From Paludibaculum fermentans (GTDB lineage Bacteria; Acidobacteriota; Terriglobia; Bryobacterales; Bryobacteraceae), in the NCBI RefSeq assembly GCF_015277775.1, contig NZ_CP063849.1, forward strand, positions 7,765,501-7,829,500: a stretch of DNA of 64,000 bases, written 5' to 3'. Position numbers and translations under genes: made by a program. Positions 25,909 to 35,402 of this stretch are shown here, one piece after another (within the stretch, counting starts at the first letter, position 1; the number at the start of each line of letters is the position of its first letter). The notes beneath the pieces are model-generated. The model saw nothing but the letters and a program-made list of their open reading frames with translations. It ran no database searches and was not told the DNA's origin.

Positions 25909-26637
25909 CTAGGCCCCGCAATCCCATGCAGCCATAATGACCGCAAGACCCGCCACGGCCGCGGTTTCCGCCCGCAGGATCTGGCGGCCCAGGGAAACAC
26001 TCGTCCAACCGGCTGCGGCCGCCGCCGCCCGTTCCCGATCGTCCCAACCGCCTTCCGGCCCGCACAACAAGCCGATGGTGTCGGTTTGCGCGCGCTGGGC
26101 CGGCAGGGCCTTCAGGATCGGTAAGGGGCCCTGCTGCTCTTCCATCCAATACTTGTGATCCAGGACTCGCGGCAGCGCCTGTTCCAGGCGGCAGGGGACG
26201 TCGAGTTCCGGGAGCTTCAACCGGCGGGCCTGCTGGCCGGATTCGTAGAGGATCTTGCGCCAGCGCTCCATCCGCTTGGGCGCCGCCTGATCCAGGCCCT
26301 TGTCCGTGCGCAGGGCGTAGATGGGCGTGATGCGTTCGACTCCAAGCTCGGTGGCCTTCTCGAGGATCCACTCGAAGTGATCGAACTTGATCAGGGCGGG
26401 GAAGAGATGCAGGGCCGCGGGCGGGGTGACTGCTTCCACCGGCGAAAGCAGGTTGAATTGGACTGTGTCCTTGCCGAAGTCAGCGATCTCGGCCAACCAG
26501 ATACTTTCGAAATTGGAGATCTCGTAGCGCTGGCCGCGCTCGGCTCGCAGCACCTTGCGGACGTGCTGCGCGGCCTCACCGCGCAGGGTCGCCTGCTCCC
26601 CCCGGACCTCCTGCACATAGAACATTCGACGCGCCAT
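25909..26637 (-). CDS. rsmE: 16S rRNA (uracil-1498-N3)-methyltransferase
   Basis: A 242-residue SPOUT (trefoil-knot) methyltransferase. An N-terminal PUA-like domain (MARRMFYVQEVRGEQATLRG) is followed by the SPOUT domain with EKATELGVERITP, the SAM-binding GPEGGWDDRE and the knot-forming LGRQILRAETA. It methylates U1498 in the decoding region of 16S rRNA. The length and motif order match RsmE. It is convergent with the metallophosphoesterase (18 bp gap) and divergent from ruvA (38 bp gap). Confidence 0.95.
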   Translation of the reverse strand: MARRMFYVQEVRGEQATLRGEAAQHVRKVLRAERGQRYEISNFESIWLAEIADFGKDTVQFNLLSPVEAVTPPAALHLFPALIKFDHFEWILEKATELGVERITPIYALRTDKGLDQAAPKRMERWRKILYESGQQARRLKLPELDVPCRLEQALPRVLDHKYWMEEQQGPLPILKALPAQRAQTDTIGLLCGPEGGWDDRERAAAAAAGWTSVSLGRQILRAETAAVAGLAVIMAAWDCGA

Positions 26638-26675
26638 TTCCTACCAGAGTACCCGTTTGTTAGACTGCGGAGGCA

Positions 26676-27278
26676 ATGATCGCTCACCTGCGCGGCATCC
26701 TGATTGAGAAGCATCCGAACCAGGCCATTGTGGAGGCCGGCGGGGTGGGCTACGACGTGCAGATCTCCGTTTCCACCTACAGCGCGCTGCCGGAGGTCGG
26801 GGCCGAGGTGAAGCTCCGGATCTTCACCAACGTGCGGGAAGACGCGATCCAGCTCTTCGGGTTTCGCGAGGCGATGGAGAAGTCGCTGTTCGAGAAGCTG
26901 ATCAGCGTGTCCGGGATCGGTCCCAAGCTGGCGATTACGACGCTGAGCGGCGTGGCGGCTCCTGACCTGGTGCGGATCATCCGCGCCGGGGAAGTGGCGA
27001 TGCTGACGCGGGTGCCGGGCATTGGGAAGAAGACAGCCGAGCGCATCGTGTTGGAACTACGGGACAAGATGGAAGGGCTGGGCGCGGCTCCAGCGGCCAC
27101 GGCGAAGGGGCCGGCGGCGGTGATCCTGAGCAGCGAGCAGTCGGATGTGGTGAGCGCCCTGGTCAACCTGGGCTGCCAGCAGCCGGCGGCCGAAGCAGCG
27201 GTCAGGAAAGCGGCGGCGGAACCGGGGATCAGCGGCTTCGAGCCATTGTTCCGGCGCTCGATGGAACTGTTACGTTAA
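26676..27278 (+). CDS. ruvA: Holliday junction branch migration protein RuvA
   Basis: A 200-residue protein with the three RuvA regions: an OB-fold N-terminus (MIAHLRGILIEKHPN...VVEAGGVGYDV), the tandem helix-hairpin-helix region (ISVSGIGPKLAITTLSG and LTRVPGIGKKTAERI), and the C-terminal UBA-like domain that contacts RuvB. It binds four-way junctions and recruits the RuvB motor. A GGAGG site lies 4-5 bases before the ATG. ruvB follows by about 18 bp. No ruvC is in the window. Confidence 0.97.
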   Translation: MIAHLRGILIEKHPNQAIVEAGGVGYDVQISVSTYSALPEVGAEVKLRIFTNVREDAIQLFGFREAMEKSLFEKLISVSGIGPKLAITTLSGVAAPDLVRIIRAGEVAMLTRVPGIGKKTAERIVLELRDKMEGLGAAPAATAKGPAAVILSSEQSDVVSALVNLGCQQPAAEAAVRKAAAEPGISGFEPLFRRSMELLR

Positions 27279-27296
27279 CCTGATAGTTTGCCTGCC

Positions 27297-28349
27297 ATGC
27301 CGGATTCCAGCCAGTCGCGCCGAATTGTATCGCCTGCCGCCACGGACGAAGAGATCCAATTCGAGGCCAGCCTGCGCCCCAAGCGGCTGGACGATTTCAC
27401 CGGCCAGGCCAAGGTCAAAGAGCTGCTAAGTGTCACGATCGAAGCGGCCAGGCGGCGCGGCGAGGCGATGGACCACGTGCTGCTGATCGGGCCTCCCGGT
27501 TTGGGTAAGACCACGCTGGCCAACATCGTTTCCCAGGAGTTGGATGTCCCCTTCGATCTGACGTCAGGTCCGATGCTGCAGAAGAAGCTCGACCTGACGG
27601 GCATCCTGTCGAACATCCGCAACCGGCAGGTCTTCTTCATCGACGAAATCCACCGGCTGCTGCCGGATATCGAGGAAGTGCTGTATTCGGCCCTGGAGGA
27701 TTTCCGGGTGGATATCGTGATCGGGCAGGGACCGGGGGCGAGGACGCACTCACTGCCGATCGCCCATTTCACAGGGGTGGGGGCGACGACTCGGCAGGGC
27801 CTGTTGAGCGCTCCGCTGCGCGGGCGGTTTGGCCTGATCCTGTACCTGAAGCACTACGACGTGCCCGAGATGCAGAAGATCGTGCATCGCACGGCGAGCC
27901 TGTTGGGGACTCCGATTGACACGGATGCGGCGGAAGAGGTGGCGCGCCGGAGCCGTGGCACTCCGCGTATTGCGAACCGGCTGCTGCGGCGGGTCCGGGA
28001 CTATGCGCAGGTGCGGGCCGAGGGGCATGTCGACCTGAAGGTGGCGCGGATGGCGCTGGACCTGTTGGAAGTCGACCGGTTCGGGCTGGACGAGATCGAT
28101 AAGAAGATCATGCTGACCGTGCTGGAGAAGTACGGCGGCGGTCCGGTGGGGCTGAGCACGATTGCCGCCTCGACGGACGAGGAGCCGGACACGATCGAAG
28201 AAGTGTACGAGCCCTACCTGATGCAGTTGGGGTTCCTGGACCGGACGCCGCGCGGGCGCATGGCCACGGAACGGGCCTTCGAGTACTTCAATGTGCCGCG
28301 GCGGCCGATGGGCTGGGGCATGGGTCCGAATCAACCGAAGCTTTTCTAA
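27297..28349 (+). CDS. ruvB: Holliday junction DNA helicase RuvB
   Basis: A 350-residue AAA+ helicase. Hallmarks in order: PKRLDDFTGQ, Walker A GPPGLGKTT, Walker B FFIDEIHRL, sensor I GATTRQG, arginine-finger region LRGRFG, sensor II SRGTPRIANRLLRR and the winged-helix C-terminal domain with VEKYGGGPVGL and RTPRGR. I start at the ATG at 27297 (MPDSSQSRR); a TTG nine bases upstream in frame is possible. It drives branch migration with RuvA. The stop overlaps the next start as TAATG. Confidence 0.97.
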   Translation: MPDSSQSRRIVSPAATDEEIQFEASLRPKRLDDFTGQAKVKELLSVTIEAARRRGEAMDHVLLIGPPGLGKTTLANIVSQELDVPFDLTSGPMLQKKLDLTGILSNIRNRQVFFIDEIHRLLPDIEEVLYSALEDFRVDIVIGQGPGARTHSLPIAHFTGVGATTRQGLLSAPLRGRFGLILYLKHYDVPEMQKIVHRTASLLGTPIDTDAAEEVARRSRGTPRIANRLLRRVRDYAQVRAEGHVDLKVARMALDLLEVDRFGLDEIDKKIMLTVLEKYGGGPVGLSTIAASTDEEPDTIEEVYEPYLMQLGFLDRTPRGRMATERAFEYFNVPRRPMGWGMGPNQPKLF

Positions 28350-28999
28350 TGACAGAATTCAAACATCTGGTGCTGGTTCCGGGCCATGCGGTATGGAACC
28401 TGCGCGAGGACCCGGCGCTCGACTCCTCGTGGTATCTGAAGCCTTACCAGAACAACGAGCCGAAGTACTTTCTCGAGCACATCAAAGCGGGCGTGGAAGC
28501 CGCGGCGCAGGACCCGGAAGCGATTCTGGTGTTCTCGGGCGGGGCGACGGATCCGGAGGCGGGTCCGATCACCGAGGCGCTGGGGTACTGGCTGATCGCC
28601 GACTGGTATGAGTGGTGGGGGCATGGCGAGGTGCGGGCGCGGGCCGTGTTGGAGGAGTTCGCGCTGGACTCATTCCTGAATGTGCTGTGCGGGCTGTACC
28701 GGTTCCAGGAACTGCAGGGCGAGTGGCCGTCGAAGATCACGGTGTGCGGCTGGGGCTTCAAGCGCCACCGGATTGCCGATTTGCACCGCAAGGCGCTGGG
28801 CTGGACGAAGCCGTTTCACTATGTCGAGGTGAACGATCCGCCGAACCTGGCCGAGGTGCGGCAGCGGGAAGCGGCGACGTGCCGGGAGTTTGAGGCGAGT
28901 CCGTGGGGCGAAGAGGGTCCGATCGCCGAGAAGCGGAAGATGCGCGATTACTACGTGCGCGTGCCGGGCTACGACATGAGCGATCAGAGCTGGCGGTGA
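28349..28999 (+). CDS. DUF218/YdcF-SanA-ElyC-like protein
   Basis: A 216-residue cytoplasmic protein with the DUF218 layout: LVLVPGHAVW (GxA strand), a central ILVFSGGATDPEAGPITEA that matches the SGG..T..A signature of the family, and a ITVCGWGFKRHRIADLH motif after a variable helical insert. Unlike SanA/ElyC, no N-terminal transmembrane helix is visible. Relatives are linked to envelope homeostasis or are uncharacterised phosphatase-like folds. It is co-transcribed with ruvB (TAATG overlap), which is unusual and may reflect only gene packing. Confidence 0.7.
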   Translation: MTEFKHLVLVPGHAVWNLREDPALDSSWYLKPYQNNEPKYFLEHIKAGVEAAAQDPEAILVFSGGATDPEAGPITEALGYWLIADWYEWWGHGEVRARAVLEEFALDSFLNVLCGLYRFQELQGEWPSKITVCGWGFKRHRIADLHRKALGWTKPFHYVEVNDPPNLAEVRQREAATCREFEASPWGEEGPIAEKRKMRDYYVRVPGYDMSDQSWR

Positions 29000-29015
29000 C
29001 GGGGCGCCCGGCCGT

Positions 29016-30440
29016 CTACCAGAGGGCCGGCAGCATCGACAGCGTGGACGCCACGATTCGTTCACCCTCTACCATTGGTTTTGCGCACAACCGTCCGTCC
29101 GGGCAGGGCATCACCTGGTACAGGGGCAGATCGCGGCTCTTCACGGCGTAGTCTCCACGCCCGGCGTAGGCCGTGTCGACGGGGTCATGCATGACGATCC
29201 GGTTCGGCGCCTTGGCCTGCACCTGGAAGGCGAGGGACCCGGGTTCGTAGTTCTGATAGCTATAACAGTGCCCAATGCACGGGCGTTCCAGCGGGTGGCT
29301 CCAGAGGATGGTCCGGCTGGTCCAATCGTGCAGGGAGCACACCACGCGAGTCCCCTGGGGCAGCGGCCTGACGGCGGCGGCCACCTGATCCTCCCACCAG
29401 TTCAGTGCCCTGGTATCCACATAGAGGAAGGAGAACTGCAGTACGGCCACAGCCGCCAAACCGATCTTCTGCCATTTCAAAGGCGGAACCTGGCTGAGCA
29501 TCACGCAGATGAGTACGGCGAACGGCAGGGTCATGCGTTCCGTAATGAAGGAAAGCGCCATCCGGTAGCCGCCCAACTCCACCCGGGTGGGCGCAACCAG
29601 GATGGCGATCGACATGACCGCGCACAACTGCACCAGCACGTTGCCGAGGAACTTCTTCATCGGCCAGGTGTAGAGCAACCTCAGCAGGAGGAAGCCCCAC
29701 AGCATTCCCAGGACGGTTGCGGGTGCAATGTACTTGGGGCCGAACACCCAGACCTGGTCAATGGCGGACATCTCCAGAATCTGGTGGAACGTGGAAAGGG
29801 TCTTGTACCGCAGGTCGATCAACACGCGGCCGGCCAGGACCGCCACGATCGCAGCAGCGGGCAGCCAGAGTGCATACCTTTCGGGCAGCCGCCGCGCGAT
29901 CCAGACATAGGCGAGCACGCCGCAGCACCAGGCGACGGGAATGGCGTGGGCTACATAGGCGACGGCCAGCAGCGCCGCGGCGGCGGCGAGCTTTGGCGGC
30001 TTGGGGTTCCACGCCAGCGCCAGCGCCCAGAAGGCGAGCCCGCTGGAAAGATAGAAATTGAAGAGGCCGTTGTGAAACGCCCAGCCATAGGCCAGCATGG
30101 CCACGCAGGGCAGGAATGTCCATTCGCTGCTTCCGCTCGCACTTCGAATCCAAGCCACCGCGCCCCAGAAGAGAATCAGCACGGCCAACGGCACACTGAG
30201 ATGCTCCGCCAGGCTCGAGCCGCCCATTAGTGTGAGCTGCAGCAGGATCCGATCGAACAGCACGTTGGTGGTGGGGCTGGCCAGTTCCAGTCCGTCCGCC
30301 CGGCCCGCCAGGATCTCCGTGCCCAGCCACGCGTTGTACAGGTGACTGGACAAGTCGCCGGCCTGAATCCTGTTGTGCCAGAAACAGGGGATCAGCAAGG
30401 CAAGGGAGATCAGGACCACTTGAAGTCGTTTGCGAAGCAC
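29016..30440 (-). CDS. Polytopic membrane protein, GT-C/mannosyltransferase-like, GTG start
   Basis: A 474-residue protein with about ten transmembrane segments and a short C-terminal soluble part (VVCSLHDWTSRTILWSHPLERPCIGHCYSYQNYEP). The N-terminal loop HNRIQAGDLSSHLYNAW contains an Asp pair position like the catalytic loop of GT-C enzymes, but no family is certain. It starts at GTG (30440). It is convergent with the DUF218-like gene. A role in transfer of polyprenyl-linked sugars is plausible but unproven. Confidence 0.6.
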   Translation of the reverse strand: MLRKRLQVVLISLALLIPCFWHNRIQAGDLSSHLYNAWLGTEILAGRADGLELASPTTNVLFDRILLQLTLMGGSSLAEHLSVPLAVLILFWGAVAWIRSASGSSEWTFLPCVAMLAYGWAFHNGLFNFYLSSGLAFWALALAWNPKPPKLAAAAALLAVAYVAHAIPVAWCCGVLAYVWIARRLPERYALWLPAAAIVAVLAGRVLIDLRYKTLSTFHQILEMSAIDQVWVFGPKYIAPATVLGMLWGFLLLRLLYTWPMKKFLGNVLVQLCAVMSIAILVAPTRVELGGYRMALSFITERMTLPFAVLICVMLSQVPPLKWQKIGLAAVAVLQFSFLYVDTRALNWWEDQVAAAVRPLPQGTRVVCSLHDWTSRTILWSHPLERPCIGHCYSYQNYEPGSLAFQVQAKAPNRIVMHDPVDTAYAGRGDYAVKSRDLPLYQVMPCPDGRLCAKPMVEGERIVASTLSMLPALW

Positions 30441-30582
30441 CTGTCCATATTAGCCAGTTTGGCCGCGGCCGACGGCCCGGCGTGAGGCCGGCTTCCCGGC
30501 ACCGTTGACTCCTTCCGCCCCATCTCCGATACTCATCAGCAGCGGGCCCACCAGCCCGCTTCACTTTTTTGGAGGAAGCCGA

Positions 30583-31485
30583 ATGAAGAAGCAGGAGGGT
30601 GGCAGGATCGACAGTTTCGTGGACAGGATGATCGTCCCGCCCGGCCGGAAGAGGCTGTCCGTCACCAAGGATTTCGATGCTGCCTGGAAGCCGAAATCCA
30701 TGGACAAGAAGCAGGCAACGGCTGCCCTGGAGGAGGGTATCCGGCTGCTGGTCGAGTTCCAGGACAAACTCTATGCGCAGGATAACTATGCGTTGCTGGT
30801 CATCTTCCAGGCCATGGATGCCGCCGGCAAGGACGGCGTCATCAAGCATGTGATGAGCGGCCTGAATCCGCAAGGCTGCCAGGTGTACAGCTTCAAAGCG
30901 CCGTCCACTGAGGAACTGGATCACGACTACCTCTGGCGCTGCTACAAGGCCCTGCCCGAGCGCGGCCGCATCGGCATCTTCAATCGCTCGTACTACGAGG
31001 AGGTGCTCATCACCAAGGTGCATCCCTCCATCATCGAGAGCCAGAAGCTTCCGCCTCACCTCAAGGACAAGAAGATCTTCCAGCGCCGCTACCGCGAGAT
31101 CAACAACTTCGAAGAGTACCTGCACAACAACGGCATCGTGGTCCTTAAGTTCTTCCTGAACGTCTCACGCGACGAGCAGAAGAAACGCTTCCTCGAGCGC
31201 ATCGACCGCGAAGAGAAGAACTGGAAGTTCTCCGCCGCCGACGCCAAGGAGCGCGGCCACTGGGATGAGTACATGCAGGCCTACGAAGACTGCCTGGTTG
31301 CCACCAGCACCAAAGAAGCGCCGTGGTATGTCATTCCGGCTGACAACAAATGGGTCTCCCGGCTCGCCGTGGCGCGCATCATCTACCAGACCCTGAAGGG
31401 CCTGAAGCTGCACTACCCCACGGTGTCGGAGCCCCAGAAGCAGGCGCTGGCCGAAGCCAAACGCATGCTGGAGGGCGAAAACTAG
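30583..31485 (+). CDS. Polyphosphate kinase 2-family phosphotransferase
   Basis: A 300-residue PPK2 protein. The GGAGGAAG site sits 6 bases before the ATG at 30583 (MKKQEGGRID), preferred over an upstream in-frame ATG at 30505. Walker A is FQAMDAAGKDGVIKHV, and the lid/Walker-B region GRIGIFNRSYYEEVLITKVHP, with the two downstream Arg/Lys-rich helices (RRYREINNFEEYL and KKRFLERIDREEKNWKF), is typical. The enzyme transfers phosphate between polyphosphate and nucleotides; whether it prefers ADP, AMP or GDP is unclear from the sequence. Convergent with the GH2 gene by 4 bp. Confidence 0.93.
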   Translation: MKKQEGGRIDSFVDRMIVPPGRKRLSVTKDFDAAWKPKSMDKKQATAALEEGIRLLVEFQDKLYAQDNYALLVIFQAMDAAGKDGVIKHVMSGLNPQGCQVYSFKAPSTEELDHDYLWRCYKALPERGRIGIFNRSYYEEVLITKVHPSIIESQKLPPHLKDKKIFQRRYREINNFEEYLHNNGIVVLKFFLNVSRDEQKKRFLERIDREEKNWKFSAADAKERGHWDEYMQAYEDCLVATSTKEAPWYVIPADNKWVSRLAVARIIYQTLKGLKLHYPTVSEPQKQALAEAKRMLEGEN

Positions 31486-31489
31486 CGCG

Positions 31490-33286
31490 CTACCTCAGCC
31501 GGTCGTTCATCTTCTTCAGCTCTTTCACGTCGAACTTGGGCTTGCGGTCGTAGGTCATCAGGCCGTTGATCTCCTGCTCCACATCGGTGATCTGCGTGTA
31601 GCAGATGCCGATGATCGGGCTCTGGGCGATGGCGTCGAACTGCCCGCTCAGACGGTTCAGCGCGGCTTCCGGCGTCTTCTCGACGCCCGAGTAGCCCCAT
31701 GCCTCGTCCGGCACCTTGGAGCCTGGAAGGATGTACGCAATTCCGCCAAACTCGCTCAGGTATAGGGGCGACCCGTTGTACACATTGCCCGGAGCCAGGT
31801 AATTCACCCCATGCGGCGGCAGCGCCGCACCTGGCTTCACCTCCACCTTCGCCCAGCGAGCCTTCAAGTCACCATAGTTCGCCGTATAGTCGTGCACCGC
31901 GAACAGGTCTGTCGCCTCCGTGTGCTGCCAGCCTTCGTTGTCGATCACCAGCCGCGAGGGATCCATCGATTTCGTCATGTGGTACAGCGCCCGCAGGTGG
32001 CTCTGCTGCCGCGGGTCCGTCACATCCGGAACACCCCAACTCTCGTTCAGCGGCGCCCAGATGATGACGGACGGGTGGTTGATGTCCCGCTCCACCGCTT
32101 CCAGCCACTCCTTCTGGAACCGCTGCACGTACTGCTCATCGAACAGGTACGCGTTGGCCATTTCGTCCGACACCAGGAAGCCCATCTTGTCGGCCCAATA
32201 CAGAAAGCGCGGATCCTCCAGCTTCTGGTGCTTGCGTGCCCCGTTGAAACCCATCTCCTTGGTCATCCGGATGTCGTACTGGATCGCCTCGTCGGACGGC
32301 GGCGTCAACAGGCTCTCCGGCCAGTAGCCCTGGTCGAGGACGAATTTCAGGTACACCGGCCGCCCGTTGAGGGTCACCTTGCCGTTCTCGAGGGCGACTT
32401 TGCGGAAACCGAAGTAGCTCTGTACCGTGTCGACCACCGTGTCGCCCTTCTTCAACTGCAGCGTCACGTCATAGAGGTTCGGCCGCTCCACTGACCACAA
32501 TCGCGGGCTCCGCACAAAGGCGCCCGCCGCCGCATACTTCCCGTCGGAAGCTGCGCCCGTGCCCGTGGCCACCACGGTTTCTCCGTTCTTTATCGTGTAG
32601 GACAGGGTCAAGCCCGGCTCAGGGTTCGCGATCCGCGTCTGGAAATCCACTGCGCCTGAGATGGACGCATCGGTCTTTAGCGAGTCAATCCGGCTGGCCC
32701 CCGTAGCCTCCAGCCACACGCTCTGCCAGATGCCGGAGGTCCGCGTATAGAAAATGCTGCGCGACTTTGGCTCCCAATACTGTTTGCCGCGTGGGATGGA
32801 CCGGTCTGTAGGAGGATCCCAGGCGCGCACCGTAACTGTATTGGCGCCCGCCTTCAACAGCGGCGTGATCTCGAATTTGAACGGTGTGTTTCCGCCTTCG
32901 TGCGAGCCCGCGCTGCGCCCGTTCACCCACACTTCAGCCTGGTAGTCCACGGCGCCGAAGTTGAGCAGGACACTGCGCCCCTTCCACTCGCCGGGCACCG
33001 TGAAACTGCGCTGATACCAGACCACGGGGTGAAACGACGTGTCGCCGATCCCGCTCCGGCTGCTCTCAAAGCAGAAGGGAACCACAATCGACCTGGAGAA
33101 TTTCCTGCCTGCCACGGCCCAGTCTTCCTGCAAGCCTTTGCCGGCGTCGTCGAACTCGAACGACCAGGTTCCGTTCAGGCTCTGCCAGGCGCCGCGCATA
33201 AACTGGGGTTGGGGATGTTCGGGCCGGGGGACCTGCTGAGCAAAAGCAAACGAGACGATAGAGACTAGTACTAGAGCCAAACGCAT
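31490..33286 (-). CDS. Secreted glycoside hydrolase family 2 protein
   Basis: A 598-residue secreted protein (signal peptide MRLALVLVSIVSFAFAQ). The GH2 triad is visible: a jelly-roll sugar-binding domain (FESSRSGIGDTSFHPVVWYQRSF, WVNGRSAGSHEGGNTPFKFEI), an Ig-like middle, and a TIM barrel with acid/base Glu in WAPLNESWG and likely nucleophile Glu in LYLSEFGG. GH2 includes beta-galactosidase, glucuronidase and mannosidase; the exact specificity is unclear. The start lies only 3 bp from the start of the divergent deacetylase gene. Confidence 0.9.
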   Translation of the reverse strand: MRLALVLVSIVSFAFAQQVPRPEHPQPQFMRGAWQSLNGTWSFEFDDAGKGLQEDWAVAGRKFSRSIVVPFCFESSRSGIGDTSFHPVVWYQRSFTVPGEWKGRSVLLNFGAVDYQAEVWVNGRSAGSHEGGNTPFKFEITPLLKAGANTVTVRAWDPPTDRSIPRGKQYWEPKSRSIFYTRTSGIWQSVWLEATGASRIDSLKTDASISGAVDFQTRIANPEPGLTLSYTIKNGETVVATGTGAASDGKYAAAGAFVRSPRLWSVERPNLYDVTLQLKKGDTVVDTVQSYFGFRKVALENGKVTLNGRPVYLKFVLDQGYWPESLLTPPSDEAIQYDIRMTKEMGFNGARKHQKLEDPRFLYWADKMGFLVSDEMANAYLFDEQYVQRFQKEWLEAVERDINHPSVIIWAPLNESWGVPDVTDPRQQSHLRALYHMTKSMDPSRLVIDNEGWQHTEATDLFAVHDYTANYGDLKARWAKVEVKPGAALPPHGVNYLAPGNVYNGSPLYLSEFGGIAYILPGSKVPDEAWGYSGVEKTPEAALNRLSGQFDAIAQSPIIGICYTQITDVEQEINGLMTYDRKPKFDVKELKKMNDRLR

Positions 33287-33289
33287 CCC

Positions 33290-34222
33290 ATGATTCTATT
33301 TCTAATCGTGTTCCTGTGCCTGCCGCTTGCCGCTCAGGATGCCCCCAAGCGCAGCGTCGCCTTTACCTACGACGATCTGCCTAACGGTGGAGCACAGTTG
33401 CCGCTCGACCAGCTTACGGCCATGACCACGAAACTGGTCGACAGCTTGAGGCAGGCTAAAATCCCAGCCATCGGCTTCGTCAACGAAAGCAAGCTCGACG
33501 TGGAAGGCGAACGCCCCCAACGCATTGCCCTCCTGCAGCAATGGCTCAACGCCGGCTTCCCGTTGGGCAACCACACCTACTCCCACCCCGACATCAACAA
33601 AGTGCCCATGCTCAGTTACCAGGAGGACATCCTCAAAGGCGAGCAGGTGATCAGCGGGCTGATGAAGGAGCACGGCCAGACGCTTTCCTGGTTCCGCCAC
33701 CCGTTCACCCACACCGGGAATACCGAGCAGGCCCGGGAGACCCTCGAAGGCTTCCTGCAGCGCAAGGGCTACCGCATCGCGCCCTTCACCGTCGAGACTT
33801 CCGACTACATGTTCGCGCTGATCTATCGCAATGCCCTGGAGAAGGGCGACCAGGCGGCCGCCACCCGCATCCGGACCGCTTATGTGGACTACACGGAGCG
33901 TATGTTTGGCTGGTTCGAGCGCCTCTCCCAGGACACGCTCGGCTACGAGCTGCCGCAGATCCTCCTCATCCACGCCAACCAACTGAATGCCGATGCACTG
34001 CCGGGCCTGACCGCCATGCTGGGCCGCCGGGGCTACTCCTTCGTCAGCCTGGAGAAGGCAATGAAGGATGAAGCCTACCGCCGGCGCGACGGGTATGTCG
34101 GCGACAGCGGTCCCTCGTGGCTGCACCGCTGGGCCATCGCGGCCAACAAGCCCAGCCGCCTGCGCGACGAGCCCGATCCTCCATCCTGGGTCGTCGAACT
34201 CTACCGGGAGCAGTCCAAGTGA
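33290..34222 (+). CDS. Secreted polysaccharide deacetylase (NodB-fold)
   Basis: A 310-residue secreted protein (MILFLIVFLCLPLAAQ). The NodB catalytic core has the first motif FTYDDLP (Asp), the metal-binding GNHTYSHPD (His-x3-His) and FRHPFTHTG (a downstream Arg/His motif), with a C-terminal LIHANQLNAD that holds another conserved His. It would remove N- or O-acetyl groups from an exopolysaccharide or peptidoglycan-type substrate. No Shine-Dalgarno is visible before the ATG. The opposite-strand GH2 gene begins 3 bp away. Confidence 0.88.
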   Translation: MILFLIVFLCLPLAAQDAPKRSVAFTYDDLPNGGAQLPLDQLTAMTTKLVDSLRQAKIPAIGFVNESKLDVEGERPQRIALLQQWLNAGFPLGNHTYSHPDINKVPMLSYQEDILKGEQVISGLMKEHGQTLSWFRHPFTHTGNTEQARETLEGFLQRKGYRIAPFTVETSDYMFALIYRNALEKGDQAAATRIRTAYVDYTERMFGWFERLSQDTLGYELPQILLIHANQLNADALPGLTAMLGRRGYSFVSLEKAMKDEAYRRRDGYVGDSGPSWLHRWAIAANKPSRLRDEPDPPSWVVELYREQSK

Positions 34223-34280
34223 TCGCGCCCCCTCGTCACTCTCCACTTCATGCGTTCCGGCGGGAAGCCGCTATCCCCGG

Positions 34281-35393
34281 ATGAGCCTGTCGTCCCATCC
34301 CGCGAAGACCGCCGCCTGGCTGACGCTCATCCTGAGCGTGGTCTATCTGGTGGCCGCACTGGTGCTCGTGCCGACCTTCAGTGCGACTCCTCAGCGCATC
34401 GCCATGAATGCCTCCCTGGCGGACAACATCGCGCCCCCGTCCCTCAGCCCTTCCTATCTGCTGTGGGGCGTCTGGCAGCGCTTTGACACGCTCTGGTACC
34501 GCCGTGTCGCCGAGCAGGGCTACGACATGCCGGCATCGACCGTGTTCTACCCCGCTTATCCCGCTGCGATCCGCGTCCTTGCCTGCGTGGGAATCCCCAC
34601 CGATCTCGGCGCCGTGCTCGCCGCCCGCATCGCCACGTTCTTCCTGCTGTGGGGGCTGATCCAACTGCTGAAGCTGGATTTGGGCGATACCGAGGTGAAG
34701 CGCGCCCTCGCGCTGCTCCTGGTCTGGCCCATGAGCTTTGTCCTTTTCGGGGGCTATGCCGAGCCGCTGCTCATGTGCTTTACCATCTGGTCGATCTGGT
34801 TTGCGCGCAACGACCGGTGGTGGCTGGCCGCGCTCTTTGGCCTGCTTGCCTGCCTGTCGCGGGCCGTCGGGATGGTCGTCGTGGCGCCGCTGGTCTGGAT
34901 CGCCTGGCGCCAGCGTCCTTTGCGGTATGCCCCGTTGCTGCTGGCCCTCAGCGGGCCGGTCCTCTTCCCCGTTTGGCTGCGTTGGAGTGGCCTGGGGCTG
35001 TCCGCCGCCGCGTATCCAAAATACTGGCACACCACCATGGCCTGGCCCTGGACGACGCTCGCGGATGCCTTCAGCTTCTCCGGCGGTGAGATCGCCTGGT
35101 TTGTGGGCATGAATGCCGCCGCGATGCTGCTCGCCTTCGGCGTGTCGCTGGTCCGGCCCATTCGCTGGGAATACTTCTGGTACGCGCTGGGGACGCTGTG
35201 CTTCATACTCACGGCAAACTCGAGGCCGCCGCTCCATAGCTATGTCCGCTACGCCTTGCCCGTCTTTCCCGCCTTCGCTTCCGCGGGCCGGTTGCTGCGC
35301 CTGCCTGCGCTGATGACCCTCGTTTGGGGCGTACTCGTGCTGGCCAACGCTCTGCTGCTGTATGCCTTCTGGGACTGGTTCTTCCTGGTCTGA
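34281..35393 (+). CDS. PIG-V-type mannosyltransferase-like membrane protein
   Basis: A 370-residue protein with about ten transmembrane helices. The conserved loop WGVWQRFDTLWYRRVAEQGYD (read as W-x-x-FD-x-x-WY...GYD) after the first helix matches the PIG-V/GPI mannosyltransferase-II family seen in bacteria, which act as polyprenol-phosphate-dependent mannosyltransferases. I start at the ATG at 34281 (MSLSSHPAKTAAW); upstream in-frame codons to 34068 overlap the deacetylase in another frame and look non-coding. Convergent with the VWFA gene (9 bp gap). Confidence 0.8.
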   Translation: MSLSSHPAKTAAWLTLILSVVYLVAALVLVPTFSATPQRIAMNASLADNIAPPSLSPSYLLWGVWQRFDTLWYRRVAEQGYDMPASTVFYPAYPAAIRVLACVGIPTDLGAVLAARIATFFLLWGLIQLLKLDLGDTEVKRALALLLVWPMSFVLFGGYAEPLLMCFTIWSIWFARNDRWWLAALFGLLACLSRAVGMVVVAPLVWIAWRQRPLRYAPLLLALSGPVLFPVWLRWSGLGLSAAAYPKYWHTTMAWPWTTLADAFSFSGGEIAWFVGMNAAAMLLAFGVSLVRPIRWEYFWYALGTLCFILTANSRPPLHSYVRYALPVFPAFASAGRLLRLPALMTLVWGVLVLANALLLYAFWDWFFLV

Positions 35394-35402
35394 CCGGCGC
35401 GT

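Noticed and set aside
29758-31125. 455-codon minus-strand open frame across the GT-C and PPK2 genes
   Set aside because: Overlaps two better-supported genes in other frames; composition is shadow-like.
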